Source: Plenodomus lindquistii
Taxonomy: Eukaryota > Ascomycota > Dothideomycetes > Pleosporales > Leptosphaeriaceae
DNA: 64,000 nucleotides
Direction of reading: 5' to 3'
NCBI GenBank assembly: GCA_025504975.1
Contig: JANUWI010000002.1
Location: forward strand, 2,480,001 to 2,544,000
Positions 43,876 to 55,689 of the stretch are shown piece by piece. Numbering within the stretch: the stretch's first letter is position 1; each line of letters begins with the position of its first letter. The position numbers and the translations under genes are program-made. The notes under the pieces were generated by a model. That model did not search any database and was not told the DNA's origin. It worked only from the letters and a program-made list of their open reading frames with translations.

Positions 43876-45373
43876 ATGGCCGAATTCGTGCGCGCCCAGA
43901 TTTTCGGCACGACGTTTGAGATTACCAGCAGGTGCGGCTATACCCCACCCTGCGCCGCCGCCCGCCTAGAGTAGACTGACATCCGCAACAGGTACACCGA
44001 CCTGCAGCCCGTGGGCATGGGAGCCTTTGGGCTCGTATGGTACGTTTCGTTTCGTTTTGCTCCTTCACGCCATGCGGCGACCCCGCAACATGCCGCTAAT
44101 CCACGCGCAGTTCGGCAAAGGACCAGCTCACCAGCCAGGCCGTGGCTATCAAGAAGATCATGAAGCCATTCAGCACGCCTGTGCTGTCCAAGCGCACCTA
44201 CCGCGAACTCAAGCTTCTCAAGCATCTCAGACACGAGAATGTGCGCAACCCTCATCCGGCCCCTTCTGAGCCCAAGTCTAACATGTGCCAGATCATTAGC
44301 TTGAGCGACATCTTTATTTCGCCATTGGAGGACATGTACGTATCAACCCCCAGCCCATCGTCTTCCCATACTAACTCCTCCAGTTACTTCGTCACCGAGC
44401 TGCTCGGAACCGATCTCCACCGCCTCCTCACCTCCAGACCGCTCGAGAAGCAGTTCATCCAATACTTCCTCTACCAGATTCTGGTGCGTGACAAATCCCC
44501 CCGATTTGAGATATACCCGCTGATTTGAGCAGCGTGGACTGAAATACGTCCACTCGGCTGGTGTCGTGCACCGTGACTTGAAGCCTAGCAACATTCTCGT
44601 CAACGAGAACTGCGATCTCAAGATTTGCGATTTCGGCCTCGCCCGTATACAAGACCCCCAGATGACGGGTTACGTCTCCACCCGATACTATCGTGCCCCG
44701 GAGATTATGCTTACATGGCAAAAATACGACGTCGAGGTGGATATCTGGAGTGCGGGCTGCATCTTCGCGGAGATGCTCGAGGGCAAGCCGCTCTTCCCAG
44801 GAAAGGACCACGTGAACCAGTTCTCCATCATCACCGAGCTACTCGGTACTCCTCCCGACGATGTTATTCAGGGCATTTGCAGTGAGAATGTACGATTTTT
44901 CGAGTTGCCAGACTTCATTAATTCGCGCTGACTCGTTGCAGACACTGCGATTCGTCCAGTCACTCCCCAAGCGCGAACGCATACCACTCGCGAACAAGTT
45001 CAAGAACGCCGAGCCAGAAGGTACGATTCCACGACATGGCTATCAGATGACGAATCGCTGACAGAATGTAGCGGTTGATCTATTGGAGAACATGCTGGTG
45101 TTCGACCCCAAGAAGCGCGTGCGCGCGCAAGAGGCCCTCGCCCACCCATACCTCGCGCCTTACCACGACCCGACTGACGAGCCAGTCGCGGAAGAAAAGT
45201 TCGATTGGTCGTTCAACGATGCAGATCTGCCCGTTGACACCTGGAAGATTATGATGTAAGTGCTTGCAGAAATGCGTGTGAGACGTTGATGGCTAACAAA
45301 TTTCAGGTACTCGGAGATTCTCGACTACCACAATGTCGACGCGGCCGCACAGGAGGCGGAGAATGGCAGTTGA
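43876..45373 (+). CDS. hog1: Hog1-type osmostress MAP kinase
   Basis: Nine exons (43876-43931, 43992-44039, 44111-44240, 44292-44335, 44384-44483, 44533-44889, 44942-45020, 45072-45255, 45307-45373) encode 354 residues. The kinase has the Gly-rich VGMGAFGLV loop, VAIKK with the ATP Lys, HRDLKPSN (His about 139), DFG (159-161) and the activation loop TGY at 171-173, which identifies the p38/Hog1 class; ERK-type kinases have TEY. The N-terminus MAEFVRAQIFGTTFEIT and the C-terminal common-docking region HDPTDEPVAEEKFDWSFND match fungal Hog1. It acts downstream of Pbs2 in osmotic, oxidative and fungicide responses. Introns are 48-71 nt; all junctions keep the frame. Confidence 0.96.
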
Positions 45374-46274
45374 ACGGAACAACATGAGTCTCTGGCCAAA
45401 TAGCTATCTATCCCAGCGATAACCAGGCCCGTCTATGGCGCATTGATGATGATGCTTTTTGTGGTGTAGGCGAGTCACGTCTTTTCTTATGAGTCTCATT
45501 TATTGGCCAATGAACCCAAGGGTGTAAGCGTATAGACGGTGTTGGTGTGGTGGTCCATCGTCAGGTTTTGGTCCACCATTGCTTGCTGGAATGCGAGGGA
45601 GATTGTGGCGGTACAGTCACAAATAGGGGATTGGGACCACGTTCATGTCATGACCTAGGTAAGAAAGAAAAACCAAATCAATTACGTACAGTACGTAGCA
45701 GAAAACTGGAGTGATGCGAGTGTTATTGTCACATGAAAGTGCATGAGTTTGGCTGGCAACCAAACACGTCATGGAAATATGTTTGTTGCAATGTCGTGGA
45801 AGCACATGGGAATCCCTAATTTACCATGTACGATTCCCATACGAGTTTCGTATCACAGGAATTGCCCTATGAATTACCTCCGTTATCTCGAACATGCGCA
45901 CGATGCACATGATGAATGCTCCAGCCACACATGATCGACCACGCAGCGACCCCTCCACGCCATGTGCCGAGGCGCGAGAGCATATTCGGACTAGCGCGAT
46001 AAGGCTGAATCTGGAGGACCGACACCGACATGCCGCGCCTTTCGTCACCGCCCGTCGCGGTCCCGCTCTTGAACAACGAGCGCGCCCGTGTTTCGATTTC
46101 ATGGCTTCTTGAGCCCCCGTGTAGATTCTCGTTCGCAGTGACCTTTATTCAGCAACGCGAAGAGCAAGTGCTTTTCAACCAGACAAGACAAGGGCTGCAA
46201 GATATCTTAAAAGGGGTGTTGTAGAAGAAGGGCTCGACAAAAAGAGGAAGACAGCAGGAGAGGAGGCGGTGAAT
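45374..46274. other. Intergenic spacer
   Basis: Holds the Hog1 3' UTR and the AVL9-like promoter. No supported gene was found. Confidence 0.5.
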
Positions 46275-48932
46275 ATGGCGCTCGAACCATTGGTCTGCAT
46301 TGTGGATTTCCACCATGCGCGGTAAGTCTATTATCTTCTCCCCAACACCCTCTTCTCATCGCGCTTCTACTCTTCCTAGCCTTTAATCCTTACACGCTTA
46401 CCACATTGAACACGCCACTAACACCCCGTCCCTCGCCCCAGCGGCCCCGAAATCGAAACCTGGCTCAACATCCCCGCGCCCCAAGACCCGGCCCTCGAAA
46501 ATGACTGGCATCTCCTCCCCTTCATGGCGCTCTCGGACGGCGCCCACGCCTCCACAGAAGACTACTCGTACTTTACCCTCCGCCGCAGCGCAACGGCGAC
46601 ACATCCTGCGACGAGTATGTTTGGGATCAGCTGTACGAGGCAGCTTGACGCGAGGGAGTTGATTGACAGGCCCAAGGAGGTGACGCGGAGTACGGTGCAG
46701 AAGGCGGTTGTTGTGATTAGTGATAAGCCCGAACATTTTGGGGCGATCAAGGCCGGGCTGGGGAGTGTAGTTGAGAGGTGGTTTGCTCAGAGGTATGACC
46801 ATCTACAAACTCTTGTCAGGCTATAGTCAGACAGACATTGAACGAGTACTGTACACGGGATGAAAGGCTGACATGTAACCAGGGACTTTACAGACATTGA
46901 GATTCTCGAACGGTTCCAGGAAAGCCTGCCGCAATTACTCAGGAATCAGGAAGGACAGGCTGAAAGCTACTTTGGCATTTCGCTCAGGGAGTTTATACAC
47001 GAGTTTAAGTGGCAGACGTTGGTCTTGTTCAAGTGTGCTTTACTTCAACCAAAGGTACTCATGAATTTTATCCGTTAATCGTCAAGTAGCAGATATGTAC
47101 TGACAATGACAGGTTCTTTTCTTCGGCTCCCATTGCGAACGATTGTGCATGATGCAATTTGCTCTTATTTCTTTGATACCCGGCCTTATTCGCCACCTGC
47201 AAGACGCTGCTGATCCCAAATTCAACTCCTGCGAGGAAAACCTCGTCATGCCTACCTCGCTCAAGACATCTGAGCGCGCTTCCCGTACTCAGTCCCCCTT
47301 CCCTCGACCAAGTCACCACATTTAGCTGACACGTGCCCACAGTACTAGCCTACATGGGCCTTCCCCTCCAACTGTTCGGCACAGGTTCACTATTTGGCCC
47401 CTACACACCGCTCCAGCAACTCGACATGCTCGCCGATCAACACACAAAATCTTACATAGTTGGTTCAACAAACTCACTACTATTGCAACAACGCGACCGC
47501 TACAGCGACATCCTCATTAACCTCGACGACCACACTGTACTCACCACGTCCGCCGCTTTAAAACAAGCGTCTGTCCTATCCACCCCCGACCGCCGCTGGA
47601 TCGACTTTCTCACGCAGACCATATACGATACCTGGGACGAATCTGACCCAGCCCGGCCCAAAGACCACGGCTACACCGGCAGCGAAGAATTTATCCGCAT
47701 GCAATTTGAAGAGTATCTCCTCGCCATGCTGAGTTCAGTAAAGTACAAACTGTACGTTGAGAAGAACGCACACAAGGAAAGCATCATTGCGGATGTAGAA
47801 GGGGATCCAGCGGGAGAATTCCAAAACGACTGGGTGCATGCGTGGATGCAGACGGAGAATTTTCGCATTTGGAATAAATACACGGATTCCCATCTTTTTG
47901 ACATTGTGGATCCTAAGCACCCTTGCTCTGGCGGTCTGTCCATGGAAGACGTTCAGAGACGGCTTGCGCAGTAAGTCAATCCTTTCCTCTTCTTGTTCTC
48001 CCGTCTCCCCTTTCCCTGCTCCCCTCGCTCGTCCTAGCCCACCCCTCTCCCCCATCTCCAAATCTGTTTCTAAGCCACCCACAAAGTTTCCTCAACGTCT
48101 CCCCATCCACCATCACCTACGCAACACTAAGTATCCTGGCGCTAATCCTCGCTCATCGTCTAGGCAAGTAGCAGAAATGCACCTGGACGAGCGTCTCGAA
48201 AAGAGCCGCGAAGTAATCGGCAAGCAGCTCGCCGTCGGCCAGCAAAAAGTCTCAAGCGCATACAACAAGCTCTGGGCAGAAATGGAAGCCATGCGAGAAG
48301 CGCAGCGGAAGCGACAAGAAGAAGCTCGGGCGGCGGGGGAAAAAGACAGTAGTAGTAGTAGTAGTAGTGGTGGTGGTGGTGCTGCGAGTGGGGTGGGGAA
48401 ATGTAAGTTTTACATTTACTTGTTTATCGAACCACCCAGCCACGATGGTGGAAAGTCAGCATACTAATGCAAGGATATAGGGCGCCAATCAACAGACCTT
48501 ACAAATACACAAGCCAACCTTTCTGCCGCGTCTACGCGTGCAAGCGCGTACTTTAGCTCCTGGGGCACGTGGGCGAGTGAGAAGAGGAAAGGCTGGGGGA
48601 GTCCGAAAACGCCGCTTACTTCGCCGCCACCTCTCGACGCAAAGCGTGCTGAGGACTTTAGAGTGGAAAAGGATAGAGTGGTTGGTGGTGGTGGTGGTGG
48701 TGGTGGTGAAAGGGCTGACAATGATGGCCATGACGATGACGGGTGGGGGAAGGGGGATGTCAAGGTCGGTGGAAGTTGGGTGGCAGGAGATGGCAGGGAT
48801 GATGATGATTGGGGGACAAAAGAGAGTTTGGTGTGGGATGCGGAGAAGGACGGGACGGCGGCTGGGGCATTTGGGGAAACGGATAGGGAGAGGGAGAGGG
48901 AGAGGGAGAGGGATGGACGGGGGAGAATATAG
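46275..48932 (+). CDS. AVL9/DENN-like secretory-pathway protein
   Basis: Seven exons (46275-46321, 46442-46792, 46883-47054, 47113-47284, 47343-47970, 48164-48402, 48481-48932) encode 686 residues. The N-terminal half resembles the AVL9/DENN-type fold (longin-like start LVCIVDFHHARGPEIETWLN, later GISLREFIHEFKWQTLVLFK and LLAYMGLPLQLFGTGSLFGP), found in proteins of late exocytic traffic and Rab regulation. The assignment to AVL9 rather than another DENN-type relative is moderate. The C-terminal third is a coiled-coil segment (MHLDERLEKSREVIGKQLAV onward), then Ser, Gly and Asp-rich low complexity ending in an Arg-Glu repeat. Several trinucleotide and hexanucleotide microsatellites are coding here, so length polymorphism is likely. 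Intron 5 is long (193 nt). Confidence 0.75.
48344..48380. repeat. Coding (AGT)n/(GGT)n trinucleotide tract
   Basis: About eight AGT triplets followed by GGT triplets encode a Ser run then a Gly run in the AVL9-like protein. A second GGT tract (about 48685-48708) and an AGAGGG/GAGAGG tract (48883-48912) lie further into the same coding region. Confidence 0.85.
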
Positions 48933-49488
48933 AATATCATATTCAGCGCGAAGAATTGAAGATTTTTTTTAATTGGATCATGTTTGGGTTCAGAGTACGT
49001 CGGGGGGTTTAGTTCGTTTCGTTTCCTTTTGTTGTTGCATTTTCGTCATGACTAGAGCAAAAGCCAAGGAAAGAAGACACTGACTATCCTCTAACACTGA
49101 CAACCCTCTCTATTCAAGCACCTTACCTATCCATACCACCCCTGACCTTTCCAAGAACCCAGCCCAACAATTCAAGTCAACCCGCTGACCTGCATCTGCA
49201 TCTACAATCCCGATCGAGCTAGCTAGCTTCTCACGCCCCCTCCCCCAAAATCATCATTGCCTCCCTATCCACCAAATTTACTCTACTCAACAGTTACCGC
49301 AAATTAATGACACACAGAGACTCAAGCAATCACCCAAGCAAAAGAGCCGTACCATGACACTTTGATCAATCCCTTACTACTACAAATACTACGCCAACCC
49401 TATCCATATCCTCATCATATCAATACCCCAATACCCCACTGACCTCCCATCCCCCCATCATCCCCCACCCACGCCCCAATCAACAAAT

Positions 49489-52209
49489 CTACATCGTCGC
49501 CCCCGCCGCCGTATCCCCACCAACATCCAGAATAGCACCTTCTTCATTATCCTTTGGCTTCACCAACTTAATGCTAACTTCCTCATCCTGACTATACACT
49601 CTGAGTCCCAAAACACACACTGCATTCCACAGCTTTGGCTCTTCCTTCGTCGTGGTAGTTTGAGCTGGCGTGGTGCTAGCTTGGGAGTCTGCGTTTGCGT
49701 TGCCGCTGGGCTGGGATGTACGGGCGGGGAGGGAAGGTGGGTCGGTACTGTCGGGGTCGGGATGGGAGGCGGACATGCGGGAGAGGGAGGACGTTGCTCG
49801 TGGGGAGGGTGGCGCGTTTGTGGGGGCGTCATTGTGGTTGCTGGCTGGATTGGTGTTGGGGTTTGGCTCGGTGGCTGAGTTTGTTTCGAGTGCTTCGTTG
49901 GTTGTGGTGGTCTTTGGGGGGTCGGCGAGGTCAGATGTATCCTGAGGACTGTCTTTCTCCACATCGGTGGAAACTGGTGGATCGTCTTGCTTTGAAACCG
50001 CATCTGTGGATTGAGATTCAGCGCTGGGAGCTGTCTCCTCGTCGGGACCTTGAGTTTCGGGCTGGGATGCGTCGCTGGTTAGTGCTTGCGTGGGTTTCTC
50101 CCTCTCGTTGCGCAACTTCAGCCTCTTCCAAGCTTCGTAGTCAGCCTTTTCATTTTTCTTCCACGCCTCAAAGTCTTGTTTCTCTTTTTCTTCGGCCTCC
50201 TTCTCCTTCTGCTTCTTCTCGGCAGCCTCCTTCCTCATCTTCTCTTTCCTGGCCTTTTCTTCCTCAGACTCTTCGAATAATCCTTTGGCGTTGGCAATGT
50301 CGTAGTTCAACCCTATCTGCCTGAGCTTTTGGGGATTGCGCTCAGCCACTTTGGTGACGACTTCGTGTACATCTGGGGCATCGGCATTGCGTGAAGCCTC
50401 AATCTTAGGCAAGACCTCGTATATACCCGCCTCCAAATCGACTTCGGCGGAGATGCTGCGTGTCCCGAACCAGGCGCCACGGGCTCTTACAATGTACTCG
50501 CCAGCTGCCGAACCCTTTTCTTGCAGTATGAAGTGCAAGTCGAAGTCGTATTTGCCAGCCAAACCGCGGAAGTATCGGTCGTCGAGCTGTCATGCTGTAA
50601 GCATGTAAAGAGCGAATGAAGGAGGGCAATCTACCTGACAGAGGACAAAGACCGTAGGGCCGGCCTTCTTGATCTCAACCGAAAACTTGGTGTTCAGATA
50701 CCCTGTCACCCAAGCCACTGAAACGCTGGTCCAATGTTGTACGACTGTCCAATCCGAATCGAAAAGTCGCGTTCGATCGAGTATGTTGAATCGCGTGAGC
50801 ATGTCCTGGTACGCCATCCAGAACAGACCATCGTTGCCGAACTTGTGGTCAAGCTTGGTCATCCAGTATGGCGTCCACTCTGCAGAGCCATCGGACCAAG
50901 GCCCTGTCCACTCGCCCATTGCGGCGTTCGCCCTCTTTCCCCACGGATTCCTGAGTCATCTGAGTGTTCAATCTTCACAACAAGTTACGCCAACATACCT
51001 GATGAGAACCAATCTCTGCTTCTTGCCGTCTTCGCCTTCAGCATCGACCGCTTTCAGGATAGAGTAGGCGTGGCTCAGCGCGAGACCTCTTCTGGCGTCT
51101 GAATCGCTGCCATATGTGCCGGGAGATGAGGCAGAGAACAGGAATTGTTGATTGACTTGTAAAAGTTCATTCCAGAGGCGATTCTTGGAAAGAACGCGGT
51201 TCGTCATAATCTTGGTAGTCACACCACCGGTGAGGTCCTCGACCGCTTCACCACTCCAACCACCCGCGAGGGCATCGTAGTCTCCGTGGATCTTGGCGAA
51301 TGCTTTCTCGAGTAGAGGCAACCAGGTCTCATTCTCATCCGCACACGAAGCGAAGTAAAGTGCGGTCGATCCAGTCTGATTGTTCTTTCTGTATTTGGCC
51401 TCCTTGAATCCAGTTGGATCATATAGGTCTCCATACGCGTCGAAATCTGGGCGTTTGAGATAGAGATTGTCGTCGACGACGGTCCAGACCCACTCGCCGT
51501 CCCTATAGAAGACAAAGCCGTATACCCCACACTCGGCGTCGCGCTTGACACATACCTTGTTGATGAGTTCGGGGTTGCTACAGATCGATGCAACGGCTGC
51601 GATGAGCCAACAATCTCCATTAGAGCCTTGTACAACGTCTGAACTAGAGAAGCCATCAATCTCGAATTGTGGGTTTTCGAATATGTAGTCGAGGCGATGG
51701 ACAGATCCTGGTCCGTTGTCGTCGTTAGATGTGCTGCTGTTGAGTACTTTTGCAGTCGCGACGAGGTCAAATGCCGCGGCATTCTGCATGAAAACGTCTC
51801 CCTGGATGAGTGTCGACAATGCTGAGCCCAGCCGCGACGCGGTGACCGTCGATGCTGTTGCGGCAGGTGGATCATTATACCAATGCATGAGGCCATTTAA
51901 GCAATTCTTGTCCTGGATGTCTTCAATGTCGAAATCTGCGTCCGTGAACTTCTCGTTGGTTCTTTGGCATTCTCGCACGATGCGGTCCACACGTGCGCGA
52001 CATTCATTTGCGGCTGCTTGGTATGATTCGGCTGCGTTCTTGCCTGTGACCGTCCCTTGTTTGAATGGCGGAGGCAGCAGATGCGCGTACAAACTCGACG
52101 GGAAGATCTTGGTGACTTTGGCAGGCTTCTTGGTGACGAGGTTTTCCCAGAAGTCGTTAATGGCAGCTTGAGGCGCGCCAATGTCGGTTTCGCTAGAGAT
52201 GGAATCCAT
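49489..52209 (-). CDS. Calpain-family cysteine protease
   Basis: Exons 50999-52209, 50635-50950 and 49489-50586, with two 48-nt introns, encode 874 residues from the ATG at 52209 (MDSISSETDIGAPQ). An upstream in-frame ATG at 52419 would add 70 residues with a hydrophobic segment; I prefer the shorter form because the added sequence looks non-conserved. The catalytic triad is visible: VQGSNGDCWL (Cys about 200), LSHAYSIL (His about 380) and NPWG (Asn about 405, straddling intron 1). A calpain C2-like domain follows the protease core (around DDRYFRGLAGKYDFDLHFIL). The C-terminus is a Lys/Glu coiled coil (EEEKARKEKMRKEAAEKK onward) and a Ser/Thr/Pro-rich tail. Confidence 0.9.
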
Positions 52210-52419
52210 GCTTGCTTTTCGGTGACGTTCGAACCGAGACAACAACACTGCAGCTGTCTGGCTACGTGATGGGAGGCAGCTTGTCGCAGCTTCCACTTGT
52301 AACTTCCCCGTTGGCAATTCTGTTAGACAGTGAACAAGAAGTAGGAAAGACCAGTAAACAACGACAAGAGCGACGGCTGTCGCATCTGCGCACTGATTAA
52401 TCCATTCTTGAATGTTCAT

Positions 52420-54640
52420 TTGGGGGCCAAAAATCCAAGTCGCCGTTCATGACGATATGCGGCTGAGCACACATTTTCATTGGTCCCAGAGATGTCACTG
52501 GCTATATTTGCACAACAGGTCGATGATGAGCGGCGGGCAGAATTTGCCGCCTCGCAGAGCTTGCTTAACTTTGCGGGCATTCTTTCTGTCAACGAATAGA
52601 TTTAGCAAGGAAATAGTAAGAATAGAAGAGGAGAGGACCTTCTGCGTTACTCACGCCATTGAGTTTTCTGGTACAACACAACTCATTGGGCTGCTGGTAT
52701 AGAAAGTGCTTTACTGTTTATGCTCCTTCCGACCTTGATGTTCTGCTGTGCGGCGAATTTTGGCCGCCGCATGAATGGGTCACGTGGACCGCCTGCGATG
52801 GTTTTCTGTGGTCGGCCTTCAACATGGCAGAAGAACTCCATAATCCTGGATGGTGACCAGCTCTGAGCTGCCTGCCATGGGTGAATTACACGATATTCTT
52901 TCTCAGCGCGATGCACCATATCATGGATGACGGTCTGGAAGTGTAAAGTGTTGACAAGATTTGGTTGAGGTGTAGCTTGAGGACTGTGCACGAGGCCACC
53001 AAGGCTGCGGGGAACGCCAACGCAAAGGGGTAGGCGCGACCAAGATGCACCACCGCTGTTCGCTGACTCATCTAACAACGTCTCACCCGTTAACTCTACG
53101 TGTAGTGATGGAAATTCATGATGTATACAGAAGCGATTAGTAATGACCGAGTATTCTAACCAAGAATCCGCAATCATGACCTCACTACTCAACGCAAACC
53201 AGGTCCTTTGACAAGTAACATGGCCTAGACTAGACATCCCCTGAGGATGCAAATGTATCAGGACACGCAAACAACAGTGGGCAGTGGGGTCTAGACTGAG
53301 ATCGGGATTCTGTGCCGCTCGGCTCGGTTACCTGGTCCACGGATTTGCCCTTGAAACCCGTCTCAGGCATGACACGAGACGAGGCGATTGCGTGGAATTC
53401 TCGTGTAAGTGAGTACGTGCTCACGTCGACGGATTGTAGTCCTGGTCATTGTCATCGTCCCTTATCGTCCAGTATCTAGAGTATCGCGGTAGGATCGCAT
53501 GTATATTTCAGGCGGGGATGCTGCAGCTCAAGGAGATTCGGGGATCCTTACTTCCGAGAAAGGATCCATCCTGCTCGTATCGCGAATCGTGGCAAGTGGA
53601 TCTGTGGTGATATCTGCGGTGGGCTGAGATGTGATGTAGATGAAACTAGCGCTACACACGGAATAAGTGGGCCAGCATGAAGGTCTTGCTGGGTCGAACA
53701 CGGTTGTATATGTACTCTTGCGGCGCTGTAGGCTGTACTGCCGTGGCATTGTCCACCTGTGAGTAGGTGAAGTGGCTAGCGTCCATCACGACAGCGTATA
53801 TCGAGGCTAATTCGAGAAGAGAAGATGATGATGTAAACGGGTTTATTGCAAGGATGTGTCTCTGGGGTGTGTGAAACATCATACCCCACCTATAAACGTG
53901 CGAATGTACAAGTCGCTCGGAGGGGACAGCGGCAACAGCCTTGCTGGTTGCCTGAAGGTTACCAAATAGTGTATAAGAAGGATTAAAAACATTATAGAGT
54001 CATGGTTTGCACCGGTCGTTGTATCGTAGAGAACTTGAAAGACAAAGACAAAGACAAAGGGAGATTCTGTGGTGGAAAGAAAAAGCTAAAGCATCTGAGC
54101 CTAGTGTTGAACATGTTCCCAAACGTAAATGTGACATGTCAGGAAAATGACGGGCAAGTAGAATTTCCCTTTGCTTTTGTGTACCGAGTAATGGAGATTC
54201 GACAACCACCGACAGGGAAAAGCTAGTCGTTTCGAATGATTGTCGTGTTTTCGGTCATATTCAACGCCAGAGACTGAGCCGCCGAAACGCCTTGCTAAAT
54301 GGATAGAGCCAACGAACGGGATGAATGCGGATAGACGGCAGGACAGACAGTTGAAAAAGTGAGATCGTGGTTGTATCGTATTGGAGGGTGCAGTCGGCCA
54401 ATGAGAAGCCGAGCTACCGGTAGCGCGCATTTCCGTGCCAGTCTCCAGAGATTCGGGTCGCCTGGATCGTTGCCGGCGATCAATGCACGCGCACCTCGCA
54501 TTCAACTGCAGGCATCGAGTCAGCACAGGAACTTGCATCCTCCTGAAGGATCCGACCATTAATGTCGTTTGTGGTATCTTGGGCGACAATGCGTACTCAG
54601 AGCCGTGTAAGATGGAAGAGAGAGCAGTCTGGCAACCTAC
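52420..54640. other. Gene-poor spacer
   Basis: No supported gene. A short ATG frame on the minus strand at 53656-53790 (MDASHFTYSQVDNATAVQ at its start) overlaps another open frame and could be a small spliced gene, but nothing in it is recognisable. Confidence 0.45.
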
Positions 54641-54805
54641 CTAAGCCTTGGCAGTGCACCCACGGCACGTCTTGAGCTTGCAATTCCGGCACTCGAATAT
54701 TTGTGAATGAGGGCCTGAATGACACAGGTTGCAGTTCCAGAGGACAATGGTTGTATCCGATTTGATGACTTGGAAGTTGTGTTGGCAGTTTCCGGGAGCG
54801 GCCAT
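54641..54805 (-). CDS. 54-residue Cys/His-rich small protein
   Basis: An ATG-to-stop frame of 54 codons, below most gene-finder cut-offs. It has a regular zinc-site-like pattern: CQH near the N-terminus, CNLCHSGPH in the middle and CRNCKLKTCRGC at the end, giving eight Cys and several His in 54 residues. A Trp (VLWNC) precedes the first CxxC. The pattern suggests one or two small zinc-binding sites of the kind found in short uncharacterised proteins of Pleosporales; that relation is from memory and uncertain. No signal peptide is evident, so a secreted Cys-rich effector is less likely. A GTAGGT donor-like site overlaps the stop, but the stop precedes any useful splice. Confidence 0.6.
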   Translation of the reverse strand: MAAPGNCQHNFQVIKSDTTIVLWNCNLCHSGPHSQIFECRNCKLKTCRGCTAKA

Positions 54806-55646
54806 TGTGATGTAGTGAGTGTGGGGGTCGGTTGGTAGCGAGGGTGGTGCGGGAGAGCGTTGATTGGACGGGGGAGCGCGACTGCATCTATGTTAGAGAT
54901 GGCTCTGGGGCGTACTCTAGATATGTAGAGCGGAGGCACAGGGCTCACCAGGGCGATGGGGCAGATTGCAGTTTGAGACTAACGTGGGATGCGCTGGAAA
55001 GCGAGGGTGGTGAGGGTACTCTGGGCTGTGGCTGACAAAAGCAAGCAAGATTGCAGAGAAGACGGAACGACTGTTATAGTTGCGACAGATTTGCTGGTCA
55101 AGGAGAGAAGGGTTGCTGGCTGGCAGTGTGCAGACGCTAAAGGCGCGGATTCGGGACCGTCTTATACTGACGTTGATTGATGCTCACCAAAGGAGAATTA
55201 GGTTCGACTACGACCGAAGCTGAGTCGACGGACCACCAGGAACGGTAGTGTACAACGAGCGTCGAGCGTGCAGCCTCTCGCAGTCTTGCTGCCCTGGAGA
55301 ATCGAGAGCGAAAGCGGACGGGAGCGGTACAGATGGAGCAAAGGATACACGCAGCGTTACACGACAAGGCCGCATGAGAAGTGCCTCTTTGCTACCCCCA
55401 ATATGAGGCTCTCAGACCAAGCAGCGTGGTGGAGCTGGTCAAACGCGGGCTGGCTGTTCCGCAGCCGCGGCCATGGTAGCATCTCCAGGTCGCGAAACCT
55501 TGTTGCAGACGGCCGCGCCGCAGTGTGAATGCTCCGAGAGGGTGCTTTGAGGATAGCGCAGCCGCGTTGCTAGCGGAGACTAGGTACCGGTAGATGGTAT
55601 GATGTGACACGCCCGCCTGCGCATCCGACTACCATTGCCATTGCCA

Positions 55647-55689
55647 TTATGACTATGATTATGATTATGATTATGATTATGATTATGAC
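55647..55689. repeat. (ATGATT)n hexanucleotide microsatellite
   Basis: About seven units of TATGAT/ATGATT in tandem, followed by a single diverged GACCGTGAT unit. Confidence 0.85.

Noticed and set aside
47838..48467. 209-codon frame across intron 5 of the AVL9-like gene
   Set aside because: It is the product of reading through the 193-nt intron in another frame; the spliced frame is conserved-looking and consistent.
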